From Paracidovorax cattleyae (lineage in GTDB: Bacteria; Pseudomonadota; Gammaproteobacteria; Burkholderiales; Burkholderiaceae_C), in contig NZ_FNJL01000012.1 in assembly GCF_900104515.1 (NCBI RefSeq), forward strand, positions 104,889-168,888: a stretch of DNA of 64,000 nucleotides, given 5' to 3'. Below, piece by piece: positions 1 to 9,854 of this stretch (position 1 is its first letter; every line of letters starts with the position of its first letter). The translations under genes and the position numbers were made by a program. The notes beneath the pieces were generated by a model. The model was not told the DNA's origin, ran no database searches, and saw nothing but the letters and a program-made list of their open reading frames with translations.

Positions 1-157
1 GCAGCGGCACCTTCTTGACCTCGCGGTCGTTCACCGACACGAAGTTCGCCGCCGTATCGAGGATGTGCGTGACGATGCTGCGCGGCAGGCCTTCGATGGA
101 CAGCAGGTGGATCAACTCGCCGTTGCGGTTGAGCTGGGGGTTGCGCTTGGAAAGCAC
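1..157 (-). CDS. pyrB: Aspartate carbamoyltransferase, N-terminal part (runs off the window)
   Basis: Only the first 52 codons are inside the window. The reading starts with GTG and gives [19 protein letters not shown] followed by an IEGL-like helix, which matches the N-terminus of bacterial catalytic subunits of aspartate carbamoyltransferase (carbamoyl phosphate + aspartate to carbamoyl aspartate, pyrimidine synthesis). The start lies 4 bp after the pyrR stop, so the two are in one operon. The position directly after pyrR is the usual order in betaproteobacteria. The start codon is inferred from the N-terminal family match; an upstream in-frame ATG was not used because it would overlap pyrR. 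Confidence 0.85.
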   Translation of the reverse strand, partial: MLSKRNPQLNRNGELIHLLSIEGLPRSIVTHILDTAANFVSVNDREVKKVPL

Positions 158-161
158 GGCG

Positions 162-686
162 TCAGGCCTCATGGACGTGGAAGTGGAAGGCGCCGCCGTC
201 CGCGCGGGCCAGCGCCAGGGACTGGGTGCCGGGCAGCGCCACGCGCGCCGCGGCGAACTCGGCCTGCACGGGCAGTTCCCGGCCACCGCGGTCCACCAGC
301 ACGGCAAGCCGCACGCGTGCCGGGCGCCCGTAGTCGAACAGTTCGTTGAGCACCGCGCGGATGGTGCGGCCCGTGTAGAGCACGTCGTCCAGCAGCAGAA
401 TGTCGGCGCCGTTCACCTCGAAGCCCAGGCGGGTCTGGGCGCTGGCCGCCATGCCGCGCTGGAAGAAATCGTCGCGGTGCAGCGCCGACGACAGCACGCC
501 GGCCTCGCCCGGCAGGCCCAGGTCCTGCTGCAGGCGCTCGGCCAGCCAGGCCCCGCCGGACGCGATGCCCGCCAGCTGCGTCTGCGGCGTGCGCAGCGCA
601 CGCACGCCGGACAGCAGTTCGCGGTAGAGCGCCTCGGCGTCGAGGGTGAGGGCCCCGGCCGGGGCGGAAGTTGGCGTCGGAGTCAT
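162..686 (-). CDS. pyrR: PyrR bifunctional regulator / uracil phosphoribosyltransferase
   Basis: A 174-residue PRTase-family protein. The PRPP-binding loop is visible as [16 protein letters not shown] near residues 100-115, the signature of type I phosphoribosyltransferases, and the length is normal for PyrR. Family members convert uracil + PRPP to UMP and, in some bacteria, regulate pyr transcription through mRNA binding. The ATG overlaps the TGA of ruvX by 4 bp (ATGA), and pyrB follows 4 bp after the stop, so the genes are translationally coupled. Whether it still regulates pyr genes here cannot be judged from the sequence; no attenuator was identified. Confidence 0.9.
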   Translation of the reverse strand: MTPTPTSAPAGALTLDAEALYRELLSGVRALRTPQTQLAGIASGGAWLAERLQQDLGLPGEAGVLSSALHRDDFFQRGMAASAQTRLGFEVNGADILLLDDVLYTGRTIRAVLNELFDYGRPARVRLAVLVDRGGRELPVQAEFAAARVALPGTQSLALARADGGAFHFHVHEA

Positions 687-1135
687 GGAAGTTGCCTCAA
701 GAACTGCTCCAGGATGATGCAGGCCGATGCGGCATCGGCATCTTTCGCGCCGCCCGCGCGGGCCTCGGTGGTGCTGTAGCGCTCGTCCACCTCGAACACC
801 GGCAGGCCGAAGCGGCCGCGCAGTTGCCGCGCGAATTTCAGAGCGCGCGCGGTGTTCTCGTGCGCGGCCCCGTCGGGGTGGTATGGCACGCCGACGACGA
901 GCGCATCGGGCTGCCACTCGCGCAATCGTTCGGCCACGGCGGCGAAGCGTGCATCGGCACCCTCGGCGCGGATCGTGGCCTGCGGGCTGGCGGTGCGCAG
1001 CAGGCGAGAGCCCACCGCGACCCCGGTGCGCCTGGCACCGAAATCGAAGGCCAGGAAGGACTGGAGATGCGCCGGAACGGCGAGGGGTGCGGCGGCTGGG
1101 GCGGCAGGCAAGGGGTCCGGCATGGGACCGCTCAT
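683..1135 (-). CDS. ruvX: RuvX/YqgF family putative pre-16S rRNA nuclease
   Basis: A 150-residue RNase H-fold protein. The motif FLAFDFGARRTGVAVG near residues 26-41 carries the first catalytic Asp, and DERYSTTEA near residue 118 is the second signature of the YqgF family. Members are implicated in 16S rRNA 5'-end maturation and were earlier called Holliday-junction resolvases. The N-terminal extension of about 22 Pro/Ala-rich residues is unusual in length but common in GC-rich relatives. ATG overlaps the yqgE stop by 4 bp, and its own stop overlaps the pyrR start by 4 bp. Confidence 0.92.
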   Translation of the reverse strand: MSGPMPDPLPAAPAAAPLAVPAHLQSFLAFDFGARRTGVAVGSRLLRTASPQATIRAEGADARFAAVAERLREWQPDALVVGVPYHPDGAAHENTARALKFARQLRGRFGLPVFEVDERYSTTEARAGGAKDADAASACIILEQFLRQLP

Positions 1136-1779
1136 GCGTGGCCCGCCTCGGGCGAGAGCATCCAGGACTGCAGCCCGAGCAGGGCGAGGGCGCGGTCGTA
1201 GCGCTGGCCCACGGGCGTATCGAAGATCACGGACAGGTCCGCCCCCACGGTGAGCCAGCTGTTCTCGGCCAGTTCCGACTCGAGCTGGCCTTCGCCCCAC
1301 GAGGAATAGCCGAGAGTGACCAGCACGCGCCGGGGGCCGGCGCCGGTGGACAGGGCCTCGAGCACGTCCTTGCTCGTGGTCATCTCCAGCCCGCCGGGAA
1401 TGGACATGGTGGAGGCGTAGGCGGACTCTTCCGCGCCTTCGCCGTCGCCCTTGGCCCCGCCTTCGCCCGCGGAGGGCTTGCCGCCCCCGGAAGAAGGGCC
1501 CATGGCCTCGTGCAGCACAAAGCCGCGCTCCGTCTGGACCGGGCCGCCGCGGAATACCGGTTCGAGCGACAGGTCTTCGCGCCGCAGCGACAGGTCCACC
1601 TTGTCGAACAGGCCCTTGAGGCTGAGGTCGGACGGTTTGTTGATGATGAGCCCGAGCGCGCCGCGCTCGCTGTGTTCGCACAGGTACACGACGCTGCGGG
1701 CAAACGACTCGTCTTCCAGTCCCGGCATGGCGATCAGGAAGTGGTGCGTCAGGTTCATGGGCGCAGAATCGGCAGGCAT
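1132..1779 (-). CDS. yqgE: YqgE/AlgH family protein (UPF0301/DUF179)
   Basis: The protein has the family hallmark NLTHHFLIAMPGLED near residues 9-23 and RSVVYLCEHSERGALGLIINKP after it. It is 215 residues, longer than the usual ~185 because of a Gly/Ser/Glu-rich insertion of about 25 residues near residue 95 (GPSSGGGKPSAGEGG region). Molecular function is not established; the gene almost always precedes ruvX. An internal ATG at 1758 (starting MNLTHHF) is an equally plausible start, since most homologues begin there. It diverges from the photolyase gene across only 21 bp if the longer start is used. Confidence 0.9.
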   Translation of the reverse strand: MPADSAPMNLTHHFLIAMPGLEDESFARSVVYLCEHSERGALGLIINKPSDLSLKGLFDKVDLSLRREDLSLEPVFRGGPVQTERGFVLHEAMGPSSGGGKPSAGEGGAKGDGEGAEESAYASTMSIPGGLEMTTSKDVLEALSTGAGPRRVLVTLGYSSWGEGQLESELAENSWLTVGADLSVIFDTPVGQRYDRALALLGLQSWMLSPEAGHA

Positions 1780-1800
1780 CCCGCAATTTTAACGACGATC

Positions 1801-3282
1801 ATGGTGTCCACTTTTTCCTCAGGCCTGGTCTGGTTCCGCCGGGACCTGCGCAGCGACGACCACGCGGCGCTCTACCACGCGCTGCGCCGGTGCAGCCAGG
1901 TGCATTGCGTCTTCGTTTTCGACACGGCCATCCTGGATCCGCTGCCGCGGGCGGACCGGCGCGTGGAGTTCATCCGCGAATCGCTGGTGCAGCTCGACGC
2001 CTCCCTGCGCGCCCTCTCGGGCCACCGCCACGGCGGGCTGATCGTGCGCCACGGCGTGGCCGCGGAGGAGGTGCCCGCGCTGGCCGTGCACCTGGGCGTG
2101 CAGGCAGTGTTCGCGAACCACGACGACGAACCAGCCGCCCTGGAGCGCGACGACCGTGTCCGCCATGGGCTGGGCGCGGGCGGTGTGCAACTGCTCACTT
2201 ACAAGGACCACGCCGTCTTCGAGCGCGCAGAGGTGCTGACCCGGGGCGGCACGCCCTACACGGTGTTCACGCCCTACAAGAATGCCTGGCTGCGCAAGGT
2301 GGACGCGTTCTACCTGAGCGCCTATCCCGTGGAGCGCCATGCGGGACGGCTCGCGCCCCGCCCGGAAGAGGAACGCGGCGGCGTGCCCGCGCTGGCCGAC
2401 ATCGGCTTCGAGCCCGCGGGACTCGACCGCCTGCCCCTGCCGCCGGGCATGGAGGGCGCGCGCACGCTGCTGGACGATTTTCTCCAGCGGATCGACCAGT
2501 ACGGCGAGGCTCGCGACTTTCCGGCCGTGAAGGGGCCGAGCTACCTCAGCGTGCACCTGCGCTTCGGCACGCTGTCGCCGCGGCGGGCAGCGCGCGCCGC
2601 ACACGAACGCATGCGCCAGGGCAGCACCGGCGCTGCCACGTGGCTCAGCGAGCTGATCTGGCGCGATTTCTACTTCCAGGTGCTGGCCCACCATCCGCAG
2701 GTGGCCGGTGGCGCCAGCTTCAAGCCGGCCTACGACGCCATCGCCTGGGAGGACGGCCCGGGAGCGCAGGAGCGTTTCGCCGCATGGTGCGAGGGCCGCA
2801 CCGGCTACCCGCTGGTGGACGCCGCCATGGCCCAGATCAACCAGACGGGCTACATGCACAACCGGCTGCGCATGGTCGTGGCCAGTTTCCTGGTGAAGGA
2901 CCTGGGCGTGGACTGGCGCCTGGGGGAACGCTACTTCGCGGAAAAGCTCAACGATTTCGACCTGTCCGCCAACAACGGCGGATGGCAGTGGGCCAGTTCC
3001 AGCGGCTGCGATGCGCAACCGTATTTCCGCATCTTCAACCCGGTGAACCAGAGCCGGAAGTTCGACCCCAAGGGCCGCTTCATCCGCCTCTACCTGCCCC
3101 AGCTGGCGGGGCTGCCCGACCGCGGTCTGCACGCCCCGTGGGAGGCCGGTCCGCTGGAGCTGGAGGCCGCCGGCGTGCGACTGGGCGACAACTATCCCCA
3201 TCCCATCGTGGACCACGACGAGGCGCGCCAGCGGACGCTGGCGCGCTATGCGGTGGTGAAATCGGAGGCGGCGCCGGCCTGA
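1801..3282 (+). CDS. phrB: Deoxyribodipyrimidine photolyase (cryptochrome/photolyase family)
   Basis: The 493-residue product has an N-terminal antenna domain (LVWFRRDLRSDDHAAL near residue 9) and a C-terminal FAD-binding domain with the signature NNGGWQWASSSGCDAQPYFR near residue 392, plus TGYPLVDAAMAQI and NRLRMVVASF. These identify a class I CPD photolyase, which uses light and FADH- to split cyclobutane pyrimidine dimers. The start was set at 1801 because LVWFRRD begins about 9 residues downstream, as in homologues; the open frame extends far upstream only because stops are rare in this GC-rich DNA. It is divergent from yqgE. Confidence 0.93.
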   Translation: MVSTFSSGLVWFRRDLRSDDHAALYHALRRCSQVHCVFVFDTAILDPLPRADRRVEFIRESLVQLDASLRALSGHRHGGLIVRHGVAAEEVPALAVHLGVQAVFANHDDEPAALERDDRVRHGLGAGGVQLLTYKDHAVFERAEVLTRGGTPYTVFTPYKNAWLRKVDAFYLSAYPVERHAGRLAPRPEEERGGVPALADIGFEPAGLDRLPLPPGMEGARTLLDDFLQRIDQYGEARDFPAVKGPSYLSVHLRFGTLSPRRAARAAHERMRQGSTGAATWLSELIWRDFYFQVLAHHPQVAGGASFKPAYDAIAWEDGPGAQERFAAWCEGRTGYPLVDAAMAQINQTGYMHNRLRMVVASFLVKDLGVDWRLGERYFAEKLNDFDLSANNGGWQWASSSGCDAQPYFRIFNPVNQSRKFDPKGRFIRLYLPQLAGLPDRGLHAPWEAGPLELEAAGVRLGDNYPHPIVDHDEARQRTLARYAVVKSEAAPA

Positions 3283-3296
3283 GCGGCCGGCCCGCG

Positions 3297-6200
3297 TCAG
3301 CCGGTGGTGGCCTCCGCCAGCACGGCTTCCTCGCCCTGCCCGGCCGCGACAGCGGCTGCCGCACGGGCGTAGTGGTGCACCAGGCTCAGCAGTTCCTCGT
3401 CGGAATACGGCTTGCCCAGGTAGTGGTTGACCCCCAGCTCCGCGGCATGCTCGCGGTGCTTCTGCGCGATGCGCGAGGTGATCATGATGATCGGCAGCTC
3501 GTGCAGCTCACGGTCGGCGCGGATGTTGCGCGCGAGGTCGAAACCGTCCATGCGCGGCATCTCGATGTCCGAGAGCACCACGGCCGGCCGCTCCTCCTGC
3601 AGCCGCTCCAGGGCCTGCAAGCCGTCGGCGGCGAGCGCCACGCGGTAGCCCTCGCGCTTGAGCAGGCGCTGCGTGACGCGGCGCACGGTAATGGAATCAT
3701 CCACCACCAGCACCAGCGGCACCAGGGAGGCCTGCGCGATCGGCGAATCGCTGCCGCCCACGGCGCCGGCAGCCGCCGCCGGCACGGAGCCAGGCTCCAC
3801 GGATGCAGCCAGGGGCGCGGCCATCTGGGCCCGCACCTGCTCGCCGTACACGGTGGCGAGCGCCACGGGGTTGTAGATCAGCACGACGGCCCCGGAGGCC
3901 AGCACCGACATGCCGGCCAGGCCGGGCAGGCGCGAGAGCTGCGGGCCGAGGTTCTTGACCACCACTTCCTGGTTGCCCAGCACTTCGTCCACGTGCATCG
4001 CGATGCGCTGCGAGGCGCTGCGCAGGATCACGACCGGCCGGGTGCGGCCGGACGTTTCCAGGCTGCTGGCCGAGGACTGCAGCAGCGCGCCAGTCCAGAA
4101 GAAGGGCAGCGCCTCGACGCCATCCTCGAAGCTGCCGGTGCGGTAGGCCTCGTCCAGTTCGCCTGCGCCGGTGCGGCGCACGATCTCCACGAGGTTGGCC
4201 GGAACGCCCAGCGTGAGCGCACCCGCGCGCAGCATCACCACCTGCGTCACGGCCGTCGTGAGCGGCAGCACCATGCGGAACGAGGTGCCCTGGCCGGCCT
4301 CGGTGGTGGTCTCCACGCGCCCGCCCAGGGCGTTCACCTCGGAGCGCACCACGTCCATGCCGATGCCGCGCCCGGACAGGCCGGTGACTTCGGTGGCGGT
4401 GGAGAAGCCGGGCATGAAGATCAGCTGGGCGGCTTCCGCGGGGCCGACCACGGCATCCGGGGCGATCAGGCCCTGGCTGGCCGCCTTCGCGCGGATGCGC
4501 TCCAGGTCGAGGCCGGCGCCGTCGTCGCGGAACTCCACGGACACGTCGTTGCCGTCCTGTTTCAAGGCGACGGTGATGGAGCCGGTCGCGGGTTTGCCCG
4601 CGGCCGTGCGCGCCTCCGGCGGTTCGATGCCGTGCGCCACGCAGTTGCGCAGCAGGTGCTCGAACGCGGGCGTCATGCGGTCGAGCACGCCGCGGTCCAT
4701 CTCGATGGAGCCGCCCGCGATGTCGAGCTTGATCTGCTTGCCCGTCTCCTTGGAGGCCTGGCGCACGACGGCGTAGAGGCGCTCGGAAATGCCCTCGAAC
4801 TCCACCATGCGGGTGCGCAGCAGGTCACGCTGCAGTTCGCGCGCCTGCCGTCCCTGGGCGATCAGGTCGTCTTCCGCGCCTTCCATGGTGCGCTGCAGGT
4901 TGCGCTGCACGGTGGCCACGTCGTTCACCGACTCGGCCATCATGCGGGTCAGTTCCTGCACGCGGGTGAAGCGGTCGAATTCCAGCGGGTCGAAGTCGGC
5001 CGAGGAATCCTTCGACAGCGCCAGCCGCGACTGCATCTGCGTCTCGGCCTGCACCTCGATGTCGCGCAGCTGCTGGCGCAGGCGCTCCAGGTTGCCCGTG
5101 AGATCGGCCAGCGAATCCTTCATCTGCGCCATGCGGGCATCCAGGCGGGAGCGGGCGATCATTACCTCGCCGGCCTGGTTGACCAGGCGGTCCAGCAGTT
5201 GGGCGCGCACGCGCACCGACTGGCTCGACACCGGCCGGGCCGCCGTGAGCTGGGATGCGCCCGGCAGGGCCACGGCGCGGCGCGGCGCGGCGGCCGGAGC
5301 GGCTTCTGCCCCCATGCCGGCGGCAGCGGCAGCCAGACCTTCCGCGGCCAGCGGCTCCACCGCCACGGGCTGGGCCAGCCCCTGGGCACCGATGGTGCGC
5401 AGGGCATCGAAGCTCGCCTGCAGGCCGTCGAAGGACACCAGCAGCGGCTCGATCGCCTCGGCGCTCGGCGCTTCCGAATCCACCTGCTCCACGGCCGATT
5501 CCAGCCGATGGGCCATCTCGCCCAGCCGCATCGCGCCGGCCAGGCGGGAGCTGCCCTTGAGCGTGTGCAGCGCGCGCAGCGCCTCGTTGCGGGCGCCCAG
5601 GTTCTCCGGCCGGGCCGCCCACTGGCGCAGCGCGGCGCCCAGGGCAGGCAGCAACTCGATCGCTTCTTCCTCGAAGATCGGGAACAGGTCGGGATCGATC
5701 ACGTCCAGCGCGTCGATGTCGTCGTCGATGTCCGTGGCCACGGGTTCCGGGGCGCGGATGCCGGCCTGGGCCGCATCCTGCGCGTGCAGGGGCACCGACA
5801 GCGCGGGCGCCACATGGCCGCGGATGGCGGGCACTTCCGGGGCGGCCTCCACTTCGGGCCCGGGGCCCGTCCCGGCGCGGACTTCGGCTTCCGCGTCCGC
5901 AGGGCTGCCCTGCCGGGCATCCGCCGCTTCGCCGGCAGGAACCTCCCAGGGCGCCGGCACGATCTCGGACTCGAGTATCTCGCGCAGGTCCGCCAGGATC
6001 TGGGGATGGGGCTCCTTCAGAAACCCGGCGGCGAACTGGTGCAGCAGGCGGCGGATGTCTTCCGACGCCGCCATAAAGACGTGCGCCTGCTCCGACGTGC
6101 CCTGCGGCTGCAGCTGCACGTGCTGCAGGGCATGCTCCAGCGCGCGCGCCATGTCCGACAGCGCCTGGAAGCCCACGGTGGCGGAGCTGCCGGCCAGCGA

Positions 6201-9200
6201 GTGGGCGAGCGCCACGGCCGTGTCCGGCAGCGGCTCGTGCAGTTCCAGCGACCACTCCTGCAGGCAGGTCACGAGGCGGCGCGACCACTCGTCCGCTTCG
6301 TTGAGATAGACGTTGTAGAGGGGGATGCCGATGCGCAGGGTCTCGATGACCTTGACGGCCTCCTCCGGCGACTCGGCGCCGAGCGCCTGGTCCGCCCCGG
6401 TCTCCGCCAGGGATTCCTGATCGGGCTCGTGCCCGGGCTCGGGTTCCGGTTCGGCAGCCACCGCATCATCGGCTTCGGCTGAAGGTACGGCTTCCGGCAG
6501 CGGCGCGGCATCCGCCGTGGCGGGCTCCTGCGCGGGCTCCGTCGGCAGGTCGGAGGCATCGGCTGCGGCTTCTTCCAGCGCGGGAAGACCCGCATCCGGG
6601 CCGCCGATCGCTTCGGCCGCCGGCAGGTCCGTTTCTTCGGCGGCGGCAGCTCCGTCCACGAGGGCGTGCCCCGGCGCAACGGCAGGTTCGTCCTCCAGCG
6701 ACAGATCGGGCCAGGCATCTGCCGGCAGGTCCGCCAGCGGCTCCGAGGCATCGGATGGCACGTCGGCGTCGGGGAGAAGCTCCGCCTCCGCCAGCAGATC
6801 GGCCAGGGGCGGCATGCCCGCCGCCTGCAGAGCCGCATCGGGCGAGGAAGCGTCGGGAATGTCCGGCAGCGGCATATCGTCCTGCGCGGAAGGCAGGGCC
6901 GCTTCAGCCGGCTGGCCGGCGGCGCCCTCGGCCAGCGCCTCGGAGAATGCCGAGAAATCGATGTCTTCGGCCAGGTCTGCAGAGGGCACTTCCGCCGGGG
7001 CATCCTCGGGGAGCGCGTCCATGCCCGCATCGGGCACCGGCGGCAGGGTTTCCGCGAAATCCAGCGGCGCCTCCAGCGGCACTTCGTCCGCCGCGGCCAC
7101 CCCGGAGGGGAAGTCCAGATCCAGGTCCAGATCGAACGCAGGGGCCGCATCGGCCACGGCTTCGGGCTCCGCCGCAGCATGCCCTGCCGCGTCCTGGCCC
7201 TCGGGATCCAGGGACAGGGCGGGTTCCACCGCGTCGGGTTCCACCTCGGCGGCTTCCACCGCAGGAATGCCGGCAGGCGCTGCCTCTTTCGCCGGCACGT
7301 CGGCGGCCACGGCCTCCGCGGCCGCACCCAGCCCAGCCCCAGCCGCCACGGCGGCACCGGCCAGCGGCAGGTATTCACCGCGCTCGCGCATGGCCTGAGC
7401 GGACTCCGCGAAGCTGCGGGGCGCCCAGCCCCCGGCCCGGCCCGCGGCGATGTCGTCCGCCCAGCGGCCGAAGGCGCGCAGTGCCTCTTCCGACAACTGC
7501 AGCATCGGCGGCTGGATGGGCTTTTGTTCCGCCAGCCAGGCGTTGAGCACCTGCTCCATCGACCAGGCGGCCTCGCCGAATTCGTCCAGGCCCACCATCC
7601 GCGAGCTGCCCTTGAGCGTGTGGAAGGCACGCCGCAGCGTCGTCTGGCCGCTCAGGTCGGCGCGCTCTGCGCGCAGCCTTTCGACCGCCTCCAGGCCATT
7701 GGCCACCACTTCGCGGGCTTCCTCGAGGAAGATGTCCAGCAGTTCGCCTTCGTCGTCGTCCTCGTCCAGGGCAGCCGGAGCCACGGCGGCGGGCACGGGC
7801 GCCACGGGCTCCGCACGGGGCGCCTCGGGTGCGGCAGGCCCGGCGGCGGCGAGGGCGTCCGCAGGGGCGGGCAGTTCCGCGGGCACGGCTTCCAGTTCGT
7901 CTTCGATCGGCGGCTGTACCCGGTCCGGAATCGGGGGCAGCGGGGCGGGCAGCGGCGAGCGCGCCTCGATGTGGGCTCCCTGCTCTTCGGGCAGGTCGCC
8001 GGCGCGGGTGCGCGTGCGTCCCATCAGGATGCGGAGTTCGCCCGCTTCCTCGTCATAGATGAACAGCTTGCGCGCCATGGTGCGCTGGTAGCTGAGCATG
8101 TCGATGAGGAAGCCCAGCGCGCCCAGGTTGCTGCCGAGTTTCTCGAAGACCGCCTGGCGCTCTTCCTCCGGCACGTCGCCCCGCAGCAGCCGCTCGACGG
8201 TGTCGCGCATGTGGACCACGGCCAGCGAGGCCTGGTCCAGGCCCAGCACGGACAGTACGCCGCGCATCTGCGCGAGGCGGCTGGGCACGCTGCCGAGCAC
8301 CGGCAGGTCGCCGGGGCTGCGGAAATACTGGTCCAGCGACTTCTCGACCTCGCCCAGGGTCGCGCGCAGTTCGTCCACCACGCTGCCCATGGTCTGGTGG
8401 TCGCTCACGCGGCGGTAGAGCTCCTCCATCCAGGGCTCCAGCGGCGCGGATTCGCCGCCCGCGGCCACGCTGTCCAGCCGCTCCGCGAGCCGGGTGGCGC
8501 GGTCGGCCATGTGGTCCTGGGCGTTTTCCAGCTCCTCGAAGGAGGCCTGGAGGTACAGCACGGCCGTGGCGACCTCCATGGCCAGCGCAGGCAGCGGCGG
8601 CTCGCCCGAGCGGACCGTGGAATCCACCGCGCGCGACAGCGCACGGGACAGCGGCTCGCTGCCGGGCTGCAGCTTGGCCAGGGAATCGCAGACCAGGCTG
8701 AACTGGTCGGCCGCGGGCTTGAGCTTGTTGCGGTCGCCGCCGGCCAGGGCAGACCAGGTCTCGGTGGCCGCGGCGATGCGCTTGCGCGCCTGGGCCAGCA
8801 GCGCCGGATCGTAGAGCCCGAAACGCGGGGTGGAATAGTCCACCGGCCGGAAGCGCTCGAGGCCGAAGGCCTGGCGCACGGCATGCAGCACGGAACGGTC
8901 GGCGGGCGGCGCCTCTTCGTCGGCCGCGGGCCGGGCCTGTGCGCAGAAGAAGAGCAGGTCCTGCACCAGGCGGTCGGCGACCGTGGGCTCGCCCCGGGCC
9001 AGCGTGGCGTACTGCATGAGCACGCGCGAGGCCACGCGCTTGACGTACACGTCCGGCACGATGCGCCCCTGCACCAGGGCCTCGAAGAAGCCGGCGCAGA
9101 TCTTCCAGAAGGCGCGCGCCTGGCGGTCGGACTGCCCGGACACGAAGCCCAGGCAGATGTCCTGCATCTCGCGCGCGGCGGCCAGGTCGCCGGAGCGCAC

Positions 9201-9794
9201 GATGCGCAGCACGGCGGCGTCCAGCCGGCTGCGCGCCTCGACGCCGTATTCCAGGGGTGCGGCATCGACGACGAAGTCGGGTTCGCGGAACCGCCGCTCC
9301 ACAGGCCACAGGTCCGCGGGATGCACCCGCTCGGCGCCGGTCAGGGCCTGTGCGTCGCGGTATTGTGGGAACAGGGCCACCGGCGACACCTGCTTGCCGG
9401 CCAGCACGCTTTCCAGGTATTCCACCAGCGCGAAGCTCGCGCGCTCGATCACGGCGGCGGCGTCGTTGCTGCACAGCTCCGGCCGCTGCACGAATTTCTG
9501 CACGGCCGCTTCCATGGAACGCAGCACGAGGGCCGGGGGCCCCATGCCCACCATCTCCAGCGCGCCGCTGGCCTGGTGCAGCTGCTGGCGCGCGATGCGC
9601 AGGGCTCCGGCGTCCAGCGAGGCGAGATCGGATTCGCGAGCGGCCTCGGCATCGCGCACGAAACGGCGCATGGCCTTGACGGCGCCATCGAGCGATTTGC
9701 GCAACTCGTCCAGCACCCAGGCCAGCGGCCCGAGATCCTGCTCTCCCTGGCTCCAATCCGCGGCCGTTGCGTTTGCGGCGTCAATAGGTGACAT
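3297..9794 (-). CDS. chpA: ChpA/PilL-type hybrid chemotaxis histidine kinase of the twitching-motility system
   Basis: A giant CheA-type kinase of 2165 residues. In order: degenerate Hpt-like helices at the N-terminus, an Hpt with FHTLKGSSRMVG near 720, an Asp/Glu/Ala/Pro-rich linker of roughly 300 residues (about 800-1130), an atypical Hpt (LAHSLAGSSATVG, ~1198), a third Hpt (LHTLKGSSRLAG, ~1405), the kinase core (LLRNCVAHGIEPPEAR ~1718; GLSGRGIGMDVV ~1800), a CheW-like domain (~1860-1990) and a C-terminal receiver with SDIEMPRMDG (~2071). This architecture is that of Pseudomonas ChpA, which controls type IV pilus extension and retraction. It is last in the pilGHIJ-chpA operon, 60 bp after pilJ. 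Confidence 0.93.
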   Translation of the reverse strand: MSPIDAANATAADWSQGEQDLGPLAWVLDELRKSLDGAVKAMRRFVRDAEAARESDLASLDAGALRIARQQLHQASGALEMVGMGPPALVLRSMEAAVQKFVQRPELCSNDAAAVIERASFALVEYLESVLAGKQVSPVALFPQYRDAQALTGAERVHPADLWPVERRFREPDFVVDAAPLEYGVEARSRLDAAVLRIVRSGDLAAAREMQDICLGFVSGQSDRQARAFWKICAGFFEALVQGRIVPDVYVKRVASRVLMQYATLARGEPTVADRLVQDLLFFCAQARPAADEEAPPADRSVLHAVRQAFGLERFRPVDYSTPRFGLYDPALLAQARKRIAAATETWSALAGGDRNKLKPAADQFSLVCDSLAKLQPGSEPLSRALSRAVDSTVRSGEPPLPALAMEVATAVLYLQASFEELENAQDHMADRATRLAERLDSVAAGGESAPLEPWMEELYRRVSDHQTMGSVVDELRATLGEVEKSLDQYFRSPGDLPVLGSVPSRLAQMRGVLSVLGLDQASLAVVHMRDTVERLLRGDVPEEERQAVFEKLGSNLGALGFLIDMLSYQRTMARKLFIYDEEAGELRILMGRTRTRAGDLPEEQGAHIEARSPLPAPLPPIPDRVQPPIEDELEAVPAELPAPADALAAAGPAAPEAPRAEPVAPVPAAVAPAALDEDDDEGELLDIFLEEAREVVANGLEAVERLRAERADLSGQTTLRRAFHTLKGSSRMVGLDEFGEAAWSMEQVLNAWLAEQKPIQPPMLQLSEEALRAFGRWADDIAAGRAGGWAPRSFAESAQAMRERGEYLPLAGAAVAAGAGLGAAAEAVAADVPAKEAAPAGIPAVEAAEVEPDAVEPALSLDPEGQDAAGHAAAEPEAVADAAPAFDLDLDLDFPSGVAAADEVPLEAPLDFAETLPPVPDAGMDALPEDAPAEVPSADLAEDIDFSAFSEALAEGAAGQPAEAALPSAQDDMPLPDIPDASSPDAALQAAGMPPLADLLAEAELLPDADVPSDASEPLADLPADAWPDLSLEDEPAVAPGHALVDGAAAAEETDLPAAEAIGGPDAGLPALEEAAADASDLPTEPAQEPATADAAPLPEAVPSAEADDAVAAEPEPEPGHEPDQESLAETGADQALGAESPEEAVKVIETLRIGIPLYNVYLNEADEWSRRLVTCLQEWSLELHEPLPDTAVALAHSLAGSSATVGFQALSDMARALEHALQHVQLQPQGTSEQAHVFMAASEDIRRLLHQFAAGFLKEPHPQILADLREILESEIVPAPWEVPAGEAADARQGSPADAEAEVRAGTGPGPEVEAAPEVPAIRGHVAPALSVPLHAQDAAQAGIRAPEPVATDIDDDIDALDVIDPDLFPIFEEEAIELLPALGAALRQWAARPENLGARNEALRALHTLKGSSRLAGAMRLGEMAHRLESAVEQVDSEAPSAEAIEPLLVSFDGLQASFDALRTIGAQGLAQPVAVEPLAAEGLAAAAAGMGAEAAPAAAPRRAVALPGASQLTAARPVSSQSVRVRAQLLDRLVNQAGEVMIARSRLDARMAQMKDSLADLTGNLERLRQQLRDIEVQAETQMQSRLALSKDSSADFDPLEFDRFTRVQELTRMMAESVNDVATVQRNLQRTMEGAEDDLIAQGRQARELQRDLLRTRMVEFEGISERLYAVVRQASKETGKQIKLDIAGGSIEMDRGVLDRMTPAFEHLLRNCVAHGIEPPEARTAAGKPATGSITVALKQDGNDVSVEFRDDGAGLDLERIRAKAASQGLIAPDAVVGPAEAAQLIFMPGFSTATEVTGLSGRGIGMDVVRSEVNALGGRVETTTEAGQGTSFRMVLPLTTAVTQVVMLRAGALTLGVPANLVEIVRRTGAGELDEAYRTGSFEDGVEALPFFWTGALLQSSASSLETSGRTRPVVILRSASQRIAMHVDEVLGNQEVVVKNLGPQLSRLPGLAGMSVLASGAVVLIYNPVALATVYGEQVRAQMAAPLAASVEPGSVPAAAAGAVGGSDSPIAQASLVPLVLVVDDSITVRRVTQRLLKREGYRVALAADGLQALERLQEERPAVVLSDIEMPRMDGFDLARNIRADRELHELPIIMITSRIAQKHREHAAELGVNHYLGKPYSDEELLSLVHHYARAAAAVAAGQGEEAVLAEATTG

Positions 9795-9854
9795 GAATTC
9801 GTCCCCGGCTCCGCGAGCCGTTTCGTTGATGCTAGCTGGCTGCAGGCCGGCCCG

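Noticed and set aside
1890..6482. Plus-strand open frame of 1530 codons
   Set aside because: Shadow of phrB and chpA in another frame; composition is Arg/Gly/His/Gln-rich with no domain, as expected from GC-rich antisense.
6666..9791. Plus-strand open frame of 1041 codons opposite chpA
   Set aside because: Antisense shadow; the minus-strand frame carries Hpt and kinase motifs and normal codon use.
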